Shown one piece after another: positions 41,401-52,360 of a DNA stretch of 64,000 nucleotides (the stretch's first letter is position 1; each line of letters opens with the position of its first letter). Origin of the DNA: Salvelinus alpinus. Its lineage: Eukaryota; Chordata; Actinopteri; Salmoniformes; Salmonidae. Both the position numbers and the translations under genes were made by a program. The stretch spans positions 78,758 to 142,757 of the forward strand of contig NW_027256027.1 in NCBI RefSeq assembly GCF_045679555.1, read 5' to 3'. A model generated the notes under the pieces. The model did not search any database, was not told where the DNA came from, and saw only the letters and a list, made by a program, of their open reading frames with translations.

Positions 41401-44400
41401 AAGTCCCATTGAGGTCAGGAGAGCTCTGTATTCCTCCAGGAAGTCCCATTGAGGTCAGAACTCTAGTCCTCCAGGAAGTCCCATTGAGGTCAGAACTCTA
41501 GTCCTCCAGGAAGTCCCATTGAGGTCAGAACTCTAGTCCTCCAGGAAGTCCCATTGAGGTCAGAACTCTAGTCCTCCAGGAAGTCCCATTGAGGTCAGGA
41601 GAACTCTGTATTCCTCCAGGAAGTCCCATTGAGGTCAGAACTCTAGTCCTCCAGGAAGTCCCATTGAGGTCAGAACTCTAGTCCTCCAGGAAGTCCCATT
41701 GAGGTCAGGAGAGCTCTGTATTCCTCCAGGAAGTCCCATTGAGGTCAGAACTCTAGTCCTCCAGGAAGTCCCATTGAGGTCAGAACTCTAGTCCTCCAGG
41801 AAGTCCCATTGAGGTCAGGAGAGCTCTGTATTCCTCCAGGAAGTCCCATTGAGGTCAGGAAAACTCTGTATTCCCCCAGGAAGTCCCATTGAGGTCAGGA
41901 GAACTCTGTATTCCTCCAGGAAGTCCCATTGAGGTCAGGAGAACTCTGTATTCCTCCAGGAAGTCCCATTGAGGTCAGGAGAACTCTGTATTCCTCCAGG
42001 AAGTCCCATTGAGGTCAGGAGAGCTCTGTATTCCTCCAGGAAGTCCCATTGAGGTCAGGAGAGCTCTGTATTCCTCCAGGAAGTCCCATTGAGGTCAGGA
42101 GAGCTCTGTATTCCTCCAGGAAGTCCCATTGAGGTCAGGAGAACTCTGTATTCCTCCAGGAAGTCCCATTGAGGTCAGGAGAGCTCTGTATTCCTCCAGG
42201 AAGTCCCATTGAGGTCAGGAGAACTCTGTATTCCTCCAGGAAGTCCCATTGAGGTCAGGAGAACTCTGTATTCCTCCAGGAAGTACCATTGAGGTCAGGA
42301 GAGCTCTGTATTCCTCCAGGAAGTCCCATTGAGGTCAGAACTCTATTCCTCCAGGAAGTCCCATTGAGGTCAGGAGAACTCTGTATTCCTCCAGGAAGTC
42401 CCATTGAGGTCAGGAGAGCTCTGTATTCCTCCAGGAAGTCCCATTGAGGTCAGAACTCTAGTCCTCCAGGAAGTCCCATTGAGGTCAGGAGAACTCTGTA
42501 TTCCTCCAGGAAGTCCCATTGAGGTCAGAACTCTAGTCCTCCAGGAAGTCCCATTGAGGTCAGAACTCTAGTCCTCCAGGAAGTCCCATTGAGGTCAGGA
42601 GAGCTCTGTATTCCTCCAGGAAGTCCCATTGAGGTCAGAACTCTAGTCCTCCAGGAAGTCCCATTGAGGTCAGAACTCTAGTCCTCCAGGAAGTCCCATT
42701 GAGGTCAGGGTAACTCTGTATTCCACCAGGAAGTCCCATTGAGGTCAGGAGAACTCTGTATTCCTCCAGGAAGTCCCATTGAGGTCAGGGTAACTCTGTA
42801 TTCCTCCAGGAAGTCCCATTGAGGTCAGGAGAACTCTGTATTCCTCCAGGAAGTCCCATTGAGGTCAGGAGAGCTCTGTATTCCTCCAGGAAGTCCCATT
42901 GAGGTCAGGAGAGCTCTGTATTCCTCCAGGAAGTCCCATTGAGGTCAGGAGAACTCTGTATTCCTCCAGGAAGTCCCATTGAGGTCAGGATAACTCTGTA
43001 TTCCTCCAGGAAGTCCCATTGAGGTCAGGAGAACTCTGTATTCCTCCAGGAAGTCCCATTGAGGTCAGAACTCTATTCCTCCAGGAAGTCCCATTGAGGT
43101 CAGGAGAACTCTGTATTCCTCCAGGAAGTCCCATTGAGGTCAGGAGAGCTCTGTATTCCTCCAGGAAGTCCCATTGAGGTCAGAACTCTAGTCCTCCAGG
43201 AAGTCCCATTGAGGTCAGAACTCTAGTCCTCCAGGAAGTCCCATTGAGGTCAGAACTCTAGTCCTCCAGGAAGTCCCATTGAGGTCAGAACTCTAGTCCT
43301 CCAGGAAGTCCCATTGAGGTCAGAACTCTAGTCCTCCAGGAAGTCCCATTGAGGTCAGGAGAACTCTGTATTCCTCCAGGAAGTCCCATTGAGGTCAGGA
43401 GAGCTCTGTATTCCTCCAGGAAGTCCCATTGAGGTCAGAACTCTAGTCCTCCAGGAAGTCCCATTGAGGTCAGAACTCTAGTCCTCCAGGAAGTCCCATT
43501 GAGGTCAGAACTCTAGTCCTCCAGGAAGTCCCATTGAGGTCAGAACTCTAGTCCTCCAGGAAGTCCCATTGAGGTCAGGAGAACTCTGTATTCCTCCAGG
43601 AAGTCCCATTGAGGTCAGAACTCTAGTCCTCCAGGAAGTCCCATTGAGGTCAGAACTCTAGTCCTCCAGGAAGTCCCATTGAGGTCAGGAGAGCTCTGTA
43701 TTCCTCCAGGAAGTCCCATTGAGGTCAGAACTCTAGTCCTCCAGGAAGTCCCATTGAGGTCAGAACTCTAGTCCTCCAGGAAGTCCCATTGAGGTCAGGA
43801 GAGCTCTGTATTCCTCCAGGAAGTCCCATTGAGGTCAGGAAAACTCTGTATTCCCCCAGGAAGTCCCATTGAGGTCAGGAGAACTCTGTATTCCTCCAGG
43901 AAGTCCCATTGAGGTCAGGAGAACTCTGTATTCCTCCAGGAAGTCCCATTGAGGTCAGGAGAACTCTGTATTCCTCCAGGAAGTCCCATTGAGGTCAGGA
44001 GAGCTCTGTATTCCTCCAGGAAGTCCCATTGAGGTCAGGAGAGCTCTGTATTCCTCCAGGAAGTCCCATTGAGGTCAGGAGAGCTCTGTATTCCTCCAGG
44101 AAGTCCCATTGAGGTCAGGAGAACTCTGTATTCCTCCAGGAAGTCCCATTGAGGTCAGGAGAGCTCTGTATTCCTCCAGGAAGTCCCATTGAGGTCAGGA
44201 GAACTCTGTATTCCTCCAGGAAGTCCCATTGAGGTCAGGAGAACTCTGTATTCCTCCAGGAAGTACCATTGAGGTCAGGAGAGCTCTGTATTCCTCCAGG
44301 AAGTCCCATTGAGGTCAGAACTCTATTCCTCCAGGAAGTCCCATTGAGGTCAGGAGAACTCTGTATTCCTCCAGGAAGTCCCATTGAGGTCAGGAGAGCT

Positions 44401-44460
44401 CTGTATTCCTCCAGGAAGTCCCATTGAGGTCAGAACTCTAGTCCTCCAGGAAGTCCCATT
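34686..44460 (+). repeat. 1,980-bp higher-order repeat, about five copies
   Basis: This is the cleanest HOR in the window. Units start near 34,686 (a 1,970-bp variant), 36,656, 38,636, 40,616 and 42,596, the last ending near 44,460. Counting one unit gives 32 long and 20 short monomers, 32x40 + 20x35 = 1,980. The AAGTACCATT marker sits at 38,321, 40,301, 42,281 and 44,261, exactly 1,980 apart, and is absent from the first variant unit. Every line pair I compared between 36,601 and 44,460 was identical, so the expansion is very recent, or an assembly error must be excluded. Confidence 0.93.
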
Positions 44461-44899
44461 GAGGTCAGAACTCTAGTCCTCCAGGAAGTCCCATTGAGGT
44501 CAGAACTCTAGTCCTCCAGGAAGTCCCATTGAGGTCAGAACTCTAGTCCTCCAGGAAGTCCCATTGAGGTCAGAGCTCTAGTCCTCCAGGAAGTCCCATT
44601 GAGGTCAGGAGAACTCTGTATTCCTCCAGGAAGTCCCATTGAGGTCAGGAGAGCTCTGTATTCCTCCAGGAAGTCCCATTGAGGTCAGAACTCTAGTCCT
44701 CCAGGAAGTCCCATTGAGGTCAGAACTCTAGTCCTCCAGGAAGTCCCATTGAGGTCAGAACTCTAGTCCTCCAGGAAGTCCCATTGAGGTCAGAACTCTA
44801 GTCCTCCAGGAAGTCCCATTGAGGTCAGGAGAACTCTGTATTCCTCCAGGAAGTCCCATTGAGGTCAGAACTCTAGTCCTCCAGGAAGTCCCATTGAGG

Positions 44900-47800
44900 T
44901 CAGAACTCTGTAGTCCTCCAGGAAGTCCCATTGAGGTCAGGAGAGCTCTGTATTCCTCCAGGAAGTCCCATTGAGGTCAGGAGAACTCTGTATTCCTCCA
45001 GGAAGTCCCATTGAGGTCAGGAGAACTCTGTATTCCTCCAGGAAGTCCCATTGAGGTCAGGAAAGCTCTGTATTCCTCCAGGAAGTCCCATTGAGGTCAG
45101 AACTTTAGTCCTCCAGGAAGTCCCATTGAGGTCAGAACTCTAGTCCTCCAGGAAGTCCCATTGAGGTCAGGAGAGCTCTGTATTCATCCAGGAAGTCCCA
45201 TTGAGGTCAGGAAAACTCTGTATTCCCCCAGGAAGTCCCATTGAGGTCAGGAGAACTCTGTATTCCTCCAGGAAGTCCCATTGAGGTCAGGGGAACTCTG
45301 TATTCCTCCAGGAAGTCCCATTGAGGTCAGGATAACTCTGTATTCCTCCAGGAAGTCCCATTGAGGTCAGGAGAACTCTGTATTCCTCCAGGAAGTCCCA
45401 TTGAGGTCAGGAGAGCTCTGTATTCCTCCAGGAAGTCCCATTGAGGTCAGGAGAGCTCGGTATTCCTCCAGGAAGTCCCATTGAGGTCAGGAGAACTCTG
45501 TATTCCTCCAGGAAGTACCATTGAGGTCAGGAGAGCTCTGTATTCCTCCAGGAAGTCCCATTGAGGTCAGAACTCTATTCCTCCAGGAAGTCCCATTGAG
45601 GTCAGGAGAACTCTGTATTCCTCCAGGAAGTCCCATTGAGGTCAGGAGAGCTCTGTATTCCTCCAGGAAGTCCCATTGAGGTCAGAACTCTAGTCCTCCA
45701 GGAAGCCCCATTGAGGTCAGAACTCTAGTCCTCCAGGAAGTCCCATTGAGGTCAGAACTCTAGTCCTCCAGGAAGTCCCATTGAGGTCAGAACTCTAGTC
45801 CTCCAGGAAGTCCCATTGAGGTCAGAACTCTAGTCCTCCAGGAAGTCCCATTGAGGTCAGGAGAACTCTGTATTCCTCCAGGAAGTCCCATTGAGGTCAG
45901 GAGAGCTCTGTATTCCTCCAGGAAGTCCCATTGAGGTCAGAACTCTAGTCCTCCAGGAAGTCCCATTGAGGTCAGAACTCTAGTCCTCCAGGAAGTCCCA
46001 TTGAGGTCAGAACTCTAGTCCTCCAGGAAGTCCCATTGAGGTCAGAACTCTAGTCCTCCAGGAAGTCCCATTGAGGTCAGGAGAACTCTGTATTCCTCCA
46101 GGAAGTCCCATTGAGGTCAGAACTCTAGTCCTCCAGGAAGTCCCATTGAGGTCAGAACTCTAGTCCTCCAGGAAGTCCCATTGAGGTCAGGAGAGCTCTG
46201 TATTCCTCCAGGAAGTCCCATTGAGGTCAGGAGAACTCTGTATTCCTCCAGGAAGTCCCATTGAGGTCAGGAGAACTCTGTATTCCTCCAGGAAGTCCCA
46301 TTGAGGTCAGGAAAGCTCTGTATTCCTCCAGGAAGTCCCATTGAGGTCAGAACTTTAGTCCTCCAGGAAGTCCCATTGAGGTCAGAACTCTAGTCCTCCA
46401 GGAAGTCCCATTGAGGTCAGGAGAGCTCTGTATTCATCCAGGAAGTCCCATTGAGGTCAGGAAAACTCTGTATTCCCCCAGGAAGTCCCATTGAGGTCAG
46501 GAGAACTCTGTATTCCTCCAGGAAGTCCCATTGAGGTCAGGGGAACTCTGTATTCCTCCAGGAAGTCCCATTGAGGTCAGGATAACTCTGTATTCCTCCA
46601 GGAAGTCCCATTGAGGTCAGGAGAACTCTGTATTCCTCCAGGAAGTCCCATTGAGGTCAGGAGAGCTCTGTATTCCTCCAGGAAGTCCCATTGAGGTCAG
46701 GAGAGCTCGGTATTCCTCCAGGAAGTCCCATTGAGGTCAGGAGAGCTCTGTATTCCTCCAGGAAGCCCCATTGAGGTCAGGAGAGCTCTGTATTCCTCCA
46801 GGAAGTCCCATTGAGGTCAGGAGAGCTCTGTATTCCTCCAGGAAGTCCCATTGAGGTCAGAACTCTAGTCCTCCAGGAAGTCCCATTGAGGTCAGAACTC
46901 TAGTCCTCCAGGAAGTCCCATTGAGGTCAGAACTCTAGTCCTCCAGGAAGTCCCATTGAGGTCAGAACTCTAGTCCTCCAGGAAGTCCCATTGAGGTCAG
47001 AACTCTAGTCCTCCAGGAAGTCCCATTGAGGTCAGGAGAACTCTGTATTCCTCCAGGAAGTCCCATTGAGGTCAGGAGAGCTCTGTATTCCTCCAGGAAG
47101 TCCCATTGAGGTCAGAACTCTAGTCCTCCAGGAAGTCCCATTGAGGTCAGAACTCTAGTCCTCCAGGAAGTCCCATTGAGGTCAGAACTCTAGTCCTCCA
47201 GGAAGTCCCATTGAGGTCAGAACTCTAGTCCTCCAGGAAGTCCCATTGAGGTCAGGAGAACTCTGTATTCCTCCAGGAAGTCCCATTGAGGTCAGAACTC
47301 TAGTCCTCCAGGAAGTCCCATTGAGGTCAGAACTCTTAGTCCTCCAGGAAGTCCCATTGAGGTCAGGAGAGCTCTGTATTCCTCCAGGAAGTCCCATTGA
47401 GGTCAGGAGAACTCTGTATTCCTCCAGGAAGTCCCATTGAGGTCAGGAAAGCTCTGTATTCCTCCAGGAAGTCCCATTGAGGTCAGAACTTTAGTCCTCC
47501 AGGAAGTCCCATTGAGGTCAGAACTCTAGTCCTCCAGGAAGTCCCATTGAGGTCAGGAGAGCTCTGTATTCATCCAGGAAGTCCCATTGAGGTCAGGAAA
47601 ACTCTGTATTCCCCCAGGAAGTCCCATTGAGGTCAGGAGAACTCTGTATTCCTCCAGGAAGTCCCATTGAGGTCAGGGGAACTCTGTATTCCTCCAGGAA
47701 GTCCCATTGAGGTCAGGATAACTCTGTATTCCTCCAGGAAGTCCCATTGAGGTCAGGAGAACTCTGTATTCCTCCAGGAAGTCCCATTGAGGTCAGGAGA

Positions 47801-47960
47801 GCTCTGTATTCCTCCAGGAAGTCCCATTGAGGTCAGGAGAGCTCGGTATTCCTCCAGGAAGTCCCATTGAGGTCAGGAGAGCTCTGTATTCCTCCAGGAA
47901 GTCCCATTGAGGTCAGGAGAGCTCTGTATTCCTCCAGGAAGTCCCATTGAGGTCAGGAGA
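44900..47960 (+). repeat. CTTTAG/CTCGG-marked repeat, spacings 1,250 and 1,136 bp
   Basis: CTTTAG lies at 45,103, 46,353 and 47,489. In each copy GAGAGCTCGG follows 348 bp later (45,451, 46,701, 47,837), with the TTCATCC, GAAAACTCTGTATTCCC and GGGAACTCT markers between. The third copy is preceded by a unique 36-bp monomer (core AACTCTTAGT, near 47,331) where the first copy has the 37-bp form (near 44,907). Confidence 0.87.
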
Positions 47961-47999
47961 GCTCTGTATTCCTCCAGGAAGTCCCATTGAGGTCAGGAG

Positions 48000-49980
48000 A
48001 GCTCTGTATTCCTCCAGGAAGTCCCATTGAGGTCAGGAGAACTCTGTATTCCTCCAGGAAGTCCCATTGAGGTCAGGAGAACTCTGTATTCCTCCAGGAA
48101 GTCCCATTGAGGTCAGGATAACTCTGTATTCCTCCAGGAAGTTCCATTGAGGTCAGGAGAACTCTGTATTTCTCCAGGAAGTCCCATTGAGGTCAGGAGA
48201 GCTCTGTATTCCTCCAGGAAGTCCCATTGAGGTCAGGGGAGCTCTGTATTCCTCCAGGAAGTCCCATTGAGGTCAGGAGAGCTCTGTATTCCTCCAGGAA
48301 GTCCCATTGAGGTCAGGAGAACTCTGTATTCCTCCAGGAAGTCCCATTGAGGTCAGGAGAACTCTGTATTCCTCCAGGAAGTCCCATTGAGGTCAGGAGA
48401 GCTCTGTATTCCTCCAGGAAGTCCCATTGAGGTCAGGAGAGCTCTGTATTCCTCCAGGAAGTCCCATTGAGGTCAGGAGAACTCTGTATTCCTCCAGGAA
48501 GTCCCATTGAGGTCAGGAGAACTCTGTATTCCTCCAGGAAGTCCCATTGAGGTCAGGAGAACTCTGTATTCCTCCAGGAAGTCCCATTGAGGTCAGGAGA
48601 ACTCTGTATTCCTCCAGGAAGTACCATTGAGGTCAGGAGAGCTCTGTATTCCTCCAGGAAGTCCCATTGAGGTCAGGAGAGCTCTGTATTCCTCCAGGAA
48701 GTCCCATTGAGGTCAGGAGAACTCTGTATTCCTCCAGGAAGTCCCATTGAGGTCAGGGTAACTCTGTATTCCTCCAGGAAGTCCCATTGAGGTCAGGAGA
48801 ACTCTGTATTCCTCCAGGAAGTCCCATTGAGGTCAGGAGAGCTCTGTATTCCTCCAGGAAGTCCCATTGAGGTCAGGAGAACTCTGTATTCCTCCAGGAA
48901 GTCCCATTGAGGTCAGGAGAGCTCTGTATTCCTCCAGGAAGTCCCATTGAGGTCAGGATAACTCTGTATTCCTCCAGGAAGTCCCATTGAGGTCAGGAGA
49001 ACTCTGTATTCCTCCAGGAAGTCCCATTGAGGTCAGGAGAACTCTGTATTCCTCCAGGAAGTCCCATTGAGGTCAGGAGAACTCTGTATTCCTCCAGGAA
49101 GTCCCATTGAGGTCAGGAGAACTCTGTATTCCTCCAGGAAGTCCCATTGAGGTCAGGAGAACTCTGTATTCCTCCAGGAAGTTCCATTGAGGTCAGGAGA
49201 ACTCTGTATTTCTCCAGGAAGTCCCATTGAGGTCAGGAGAGCTCTGTATTCCTCCAGGAAGTCCCATTGAGGTCAGGGGAGCTCTGTATTCCTCCAGGAA
49301 GTCCCATTGAGGTCAGGAGAGCTCTGTATTCCTCCAGGAAGTCCCATTGAGGTCAGGAGAACTCTGTATTCCTCCAGGAAGTCCCATTGAGGTCAGGAGA
49401 ACTCTGTATTCCTCCAGGAAGTCCCATTGAGGTCAGGAGAGCTCTGTATTCCTCCAGGAAGTCCCATTGAGGTCAGGAGAGCTCTGTATTCCTCCAGGAA
49501 GTCCCATTGAGGTCAGGAGAGCTCTGTATTCCTCCAGGAAGTCCCATTGAGGTCAGGAGAACTCTGTATTCCTCCAGGAAGTCCCATTGAGGTCAGGAGA
49601 ACTCTGTATTCCTCCAGGAAGTCCCATTGAGGTCAGGAGAACTCTGTATTCCTCCAGGAAGTCCCATTGAGGTCAGGAGAACTCTGTATTCCTCCAGGAA
49701 GTCCCATTGAGGTCAGGAGAACTCTGTATTCCTCCAGGAAGTCCCATTGAGGTCAGGAGAGCTCTGTATTCCTCCAGGAAGTCCCATTGAGGTCAGGAGA
49801 ACTCTGTATTCCTCCAGGAAGTCCCATTGAGGTCAGGAGAGCTCTGTATTCCTCCAGGAAGTCCCATTGAGGTCAGGATAACTCTGTATTCCTCCAGGAA
49901 GTCCCATTGAGGTCAGGAGAACTCTGTATTCCTCCAGGAAGTCCCATTGAGGTCAGGAGAACTCTGTATTCCTCCAGGAA
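48000..49980 (+). repeat. 1,040-bp repeat made only of 40-bp monomers
   Basis: A GTTCCATTG head (48,141 and 49,181) and a TATTTCTCC tail (48,169 and 49,209) recur 1,040 bp apart, which is 26 long monomers. The stretch from about 47.6 to 50.1 kb contains no 35-bp monomers, unlike the mixed regions on both sides. Confidence 0.75.
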
Positions 49981-50149
49981 ATCCCATTGAGGTCAGGAGA
50001 ACTCTGTATTCCTCCAGGAAGTCCCATTGAGGTCAGGGTAACTCTGTATTCCTCCAGGAAGTCCCATTGAGGTCAGGATAACTCTGTATTCCTCCAGGAA
50101 GTCCCATTGAGGTCAGGAGAACTCTGTATTCCTCCAGGAAGTCCCATTG

Positions 50150-52360
50150 AGGTCAGAACTCTATTCCTCCAGGAAGTCCCATTGAGGTCAGGAGAACTCT
50201 GTATTCCTCCAGGAAGTCCCATTGAGGTCAGGAGAGCTCTGTATTCCTCCAGGAAGTCCCATTGAGGTCAGAACTCTAGTCCTCCAGGAAGTCCCATTGA
50301 GGTCAGAACTCTAGTCCTCCAGGAAGTCCCATTGAGGTCAGAACTCTAGTCCTCCAGGAAGTCCCATTGAGGTCAGAACTCTAGTCCTCCAGGAAGTCCC
50401 ATTGAGGTCAGAACTCTAGTCCTCCAGGAAGTCCCATTGAGGTCAGGAGAACTCTGTATTCCTCCAGGAAGTCCCATTGAGGTCAGGAGAGCTCTGTATT
50501 CCTCCAGGAAGTCCCATTGAGGTCAGAACTCTAGTCCTCCAGGAAGTCCCATTGAGGTCAGAACTCTAGTCCTCCAGGAAGTCCCATTGAGGTCAGAACT
50601 CTAGTCCTCCAGGAAGTCCCATTGAGGTCAGAACTCTAGTCCTCCAGGAAGTCCCATTGAGGTCAGGAGAACTCTGTATTCCTCCAGGAAGTCCCATTGA
50701 GGTCAGAACTCTATTCCTCCAGGAAGTCCCATTGAGGTCAGGAGAACTCTGTATTCCTCCAGGAAGTCCCATTGAGGTCAGGAGAGCTCTTTATTCCTCC
50801 AGGAAGTCCCATTGAGGTCAGAACTCTAGTCCTCCAGGAAGTCCCATTGAGGTCAGAACTCTAGTCCTCCAGGAAGTCCCATTGAGGTCAGAACTCTAGT
50901 CCTCCAGGAAGTCCCATTGAGGTCAGAACTCTAGTCCTCCAGGAAGTCCCATTGAGGTCAGAACTCTAGTCCTCCAGGAAGTCCCATTGAGGTCAGAACT
51001 CTAGTCCTCCAGGAAGTCCCATTGAGGTCAGAACTCTAGTCCTCCAGGAAGTCCCATTGAGGTCAGGAGAACTCTGTATTCCTCCAGGAAGTCCCATTGA
51101 GGTCAGAACTCTAGTCCTCCAGGAAGTCCCATTGAGGTCAGAACTCTAGTCCTCCAGGAAGTCCCATTGAGGTCAGGAGAGCTCTGTATTCCTCCAGGAA
51201 GTCCCATTGAGGTCAGGAAAACTCTGTATTCCCCCAGGAAGTCCCATTGAGGTCAGGAGAACTCTGTATTCCTCCAGGAAGTCCCATTGAGGTCAGGAGA
51301 ACTCTGTATTCCTCCAGGAAGTCCCATTGAGGTCAGGATAACTCTGTATTCCTCCAGGAAGTCCCATTGAGGTCAGGAGAACTCTGTATTCCTCCAGGAA
51401 GTCCCATTGAGGTCAGGAGAGCTCTGTATTCCTCCAGGAAGTCCCATTGAGGTCAGGAGAGCTCTGTATTCCTCCAGGAAGTCCCATTGAGGTCAGGAGA
51501 GCTCTGTATTCCTCCAGGAAGTCCCATTGAGGTCAGGAGAGCTCTGTATTCCTCCAGGAAGTCCCAATGAGGTCAGGAGAACTCTGTATTCCTCCAGGAA
51601 GTCCCATTGAGGTCAGGAGAGCTCTGTATTCCTCCAGGAAGTCCCATTGAGGTCAGGAGAACTCTGTATTCCTCCATGAAGTCCCATTGAGGTCAGGAGA
51701 ACTCTGTATTCCTCTAGGAAGTACCATTGAGGTCAGGAGAGCTCTGTATTCCTCCAGGAAGTCCCATTGAGGTCAGAACTCTATTCCTCCAGGAAGTCCC
51801 ATTGAGGTCAGGAGAACTCTGTATTCCTCCAGGAAGTCCCATTGAGGTCAGGAGAGCTCTGTATTCCTCCAGGAAGTCCCATTGAGGTCAGAACTCTAGT
51901 CCTCCAGGAAGTCCCATTGAGGTCAGAACTCTAGTCCTCCAGGAAGTCCCATTGAGGTCAGAACTCTAGTCCTCCAGGAAGTCCCATTGAGGTCAGAACT
52001 CTAGTCCTCCAGGAAGTCCCATTGAGGTCAGAACTCTAGTCCTCCAGGAAGTCCCATTGAGGTCAGGAGAACTCTGTATTCCTCCAGGAAGTCCCATTGA
52101 GGTCAGGAGAGCTCTGTATTCCTCCAGGAAGTCCCATTGAGGTCAGAACTCTAGTCCTCCAGGAAGTCCCATTGAGGTCAGAACTCTAGTCCTCCAGGAA
52201 GTCCCATTGAGGTCAGAACTCTAGTCCTCCAGGAAGTCCCATTGAGGTCAGAACTCTAGTCCTCCAGGAAGTCCCATTGAGGTCAGGAGAACTCTGTATT
52301 CCTCCAGGAAGTCCCATTGAGGTCAGAACTCTAGTCCTCCAGGAAGTCCCATTGAGGTCA
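50150..52360 (+). repeat. Mixed long/short block with 550-bp spacing at its left end
   Basis: Two AACTCTATT monomers lie 550 bp apart (50,156 and 50,706), each followed by an A-core long, a G-core long and a run of short monomers (five, then seven). The second has a private CTCTTTATT change near 50,789. A GAAAACTCTGTATTCCC block and a TAGGAAGTAC marker (near 51,715) follow, then another AACTCTATT cassette at 51,776. I could not assign a longer period. Confidence 0.6.

Noticed and set aside
685..47440. Many 60-90 codon open frames reading repeated 'GTSWRNTE' or 'PPGSPIEV' peptides on both strands
   Set aside because: They are translations of the satellite. They are open only where single changes (for example GAGGCCAG) remove a recurrent stop, they end within a few monomers, and no splice or promoter context is visible.
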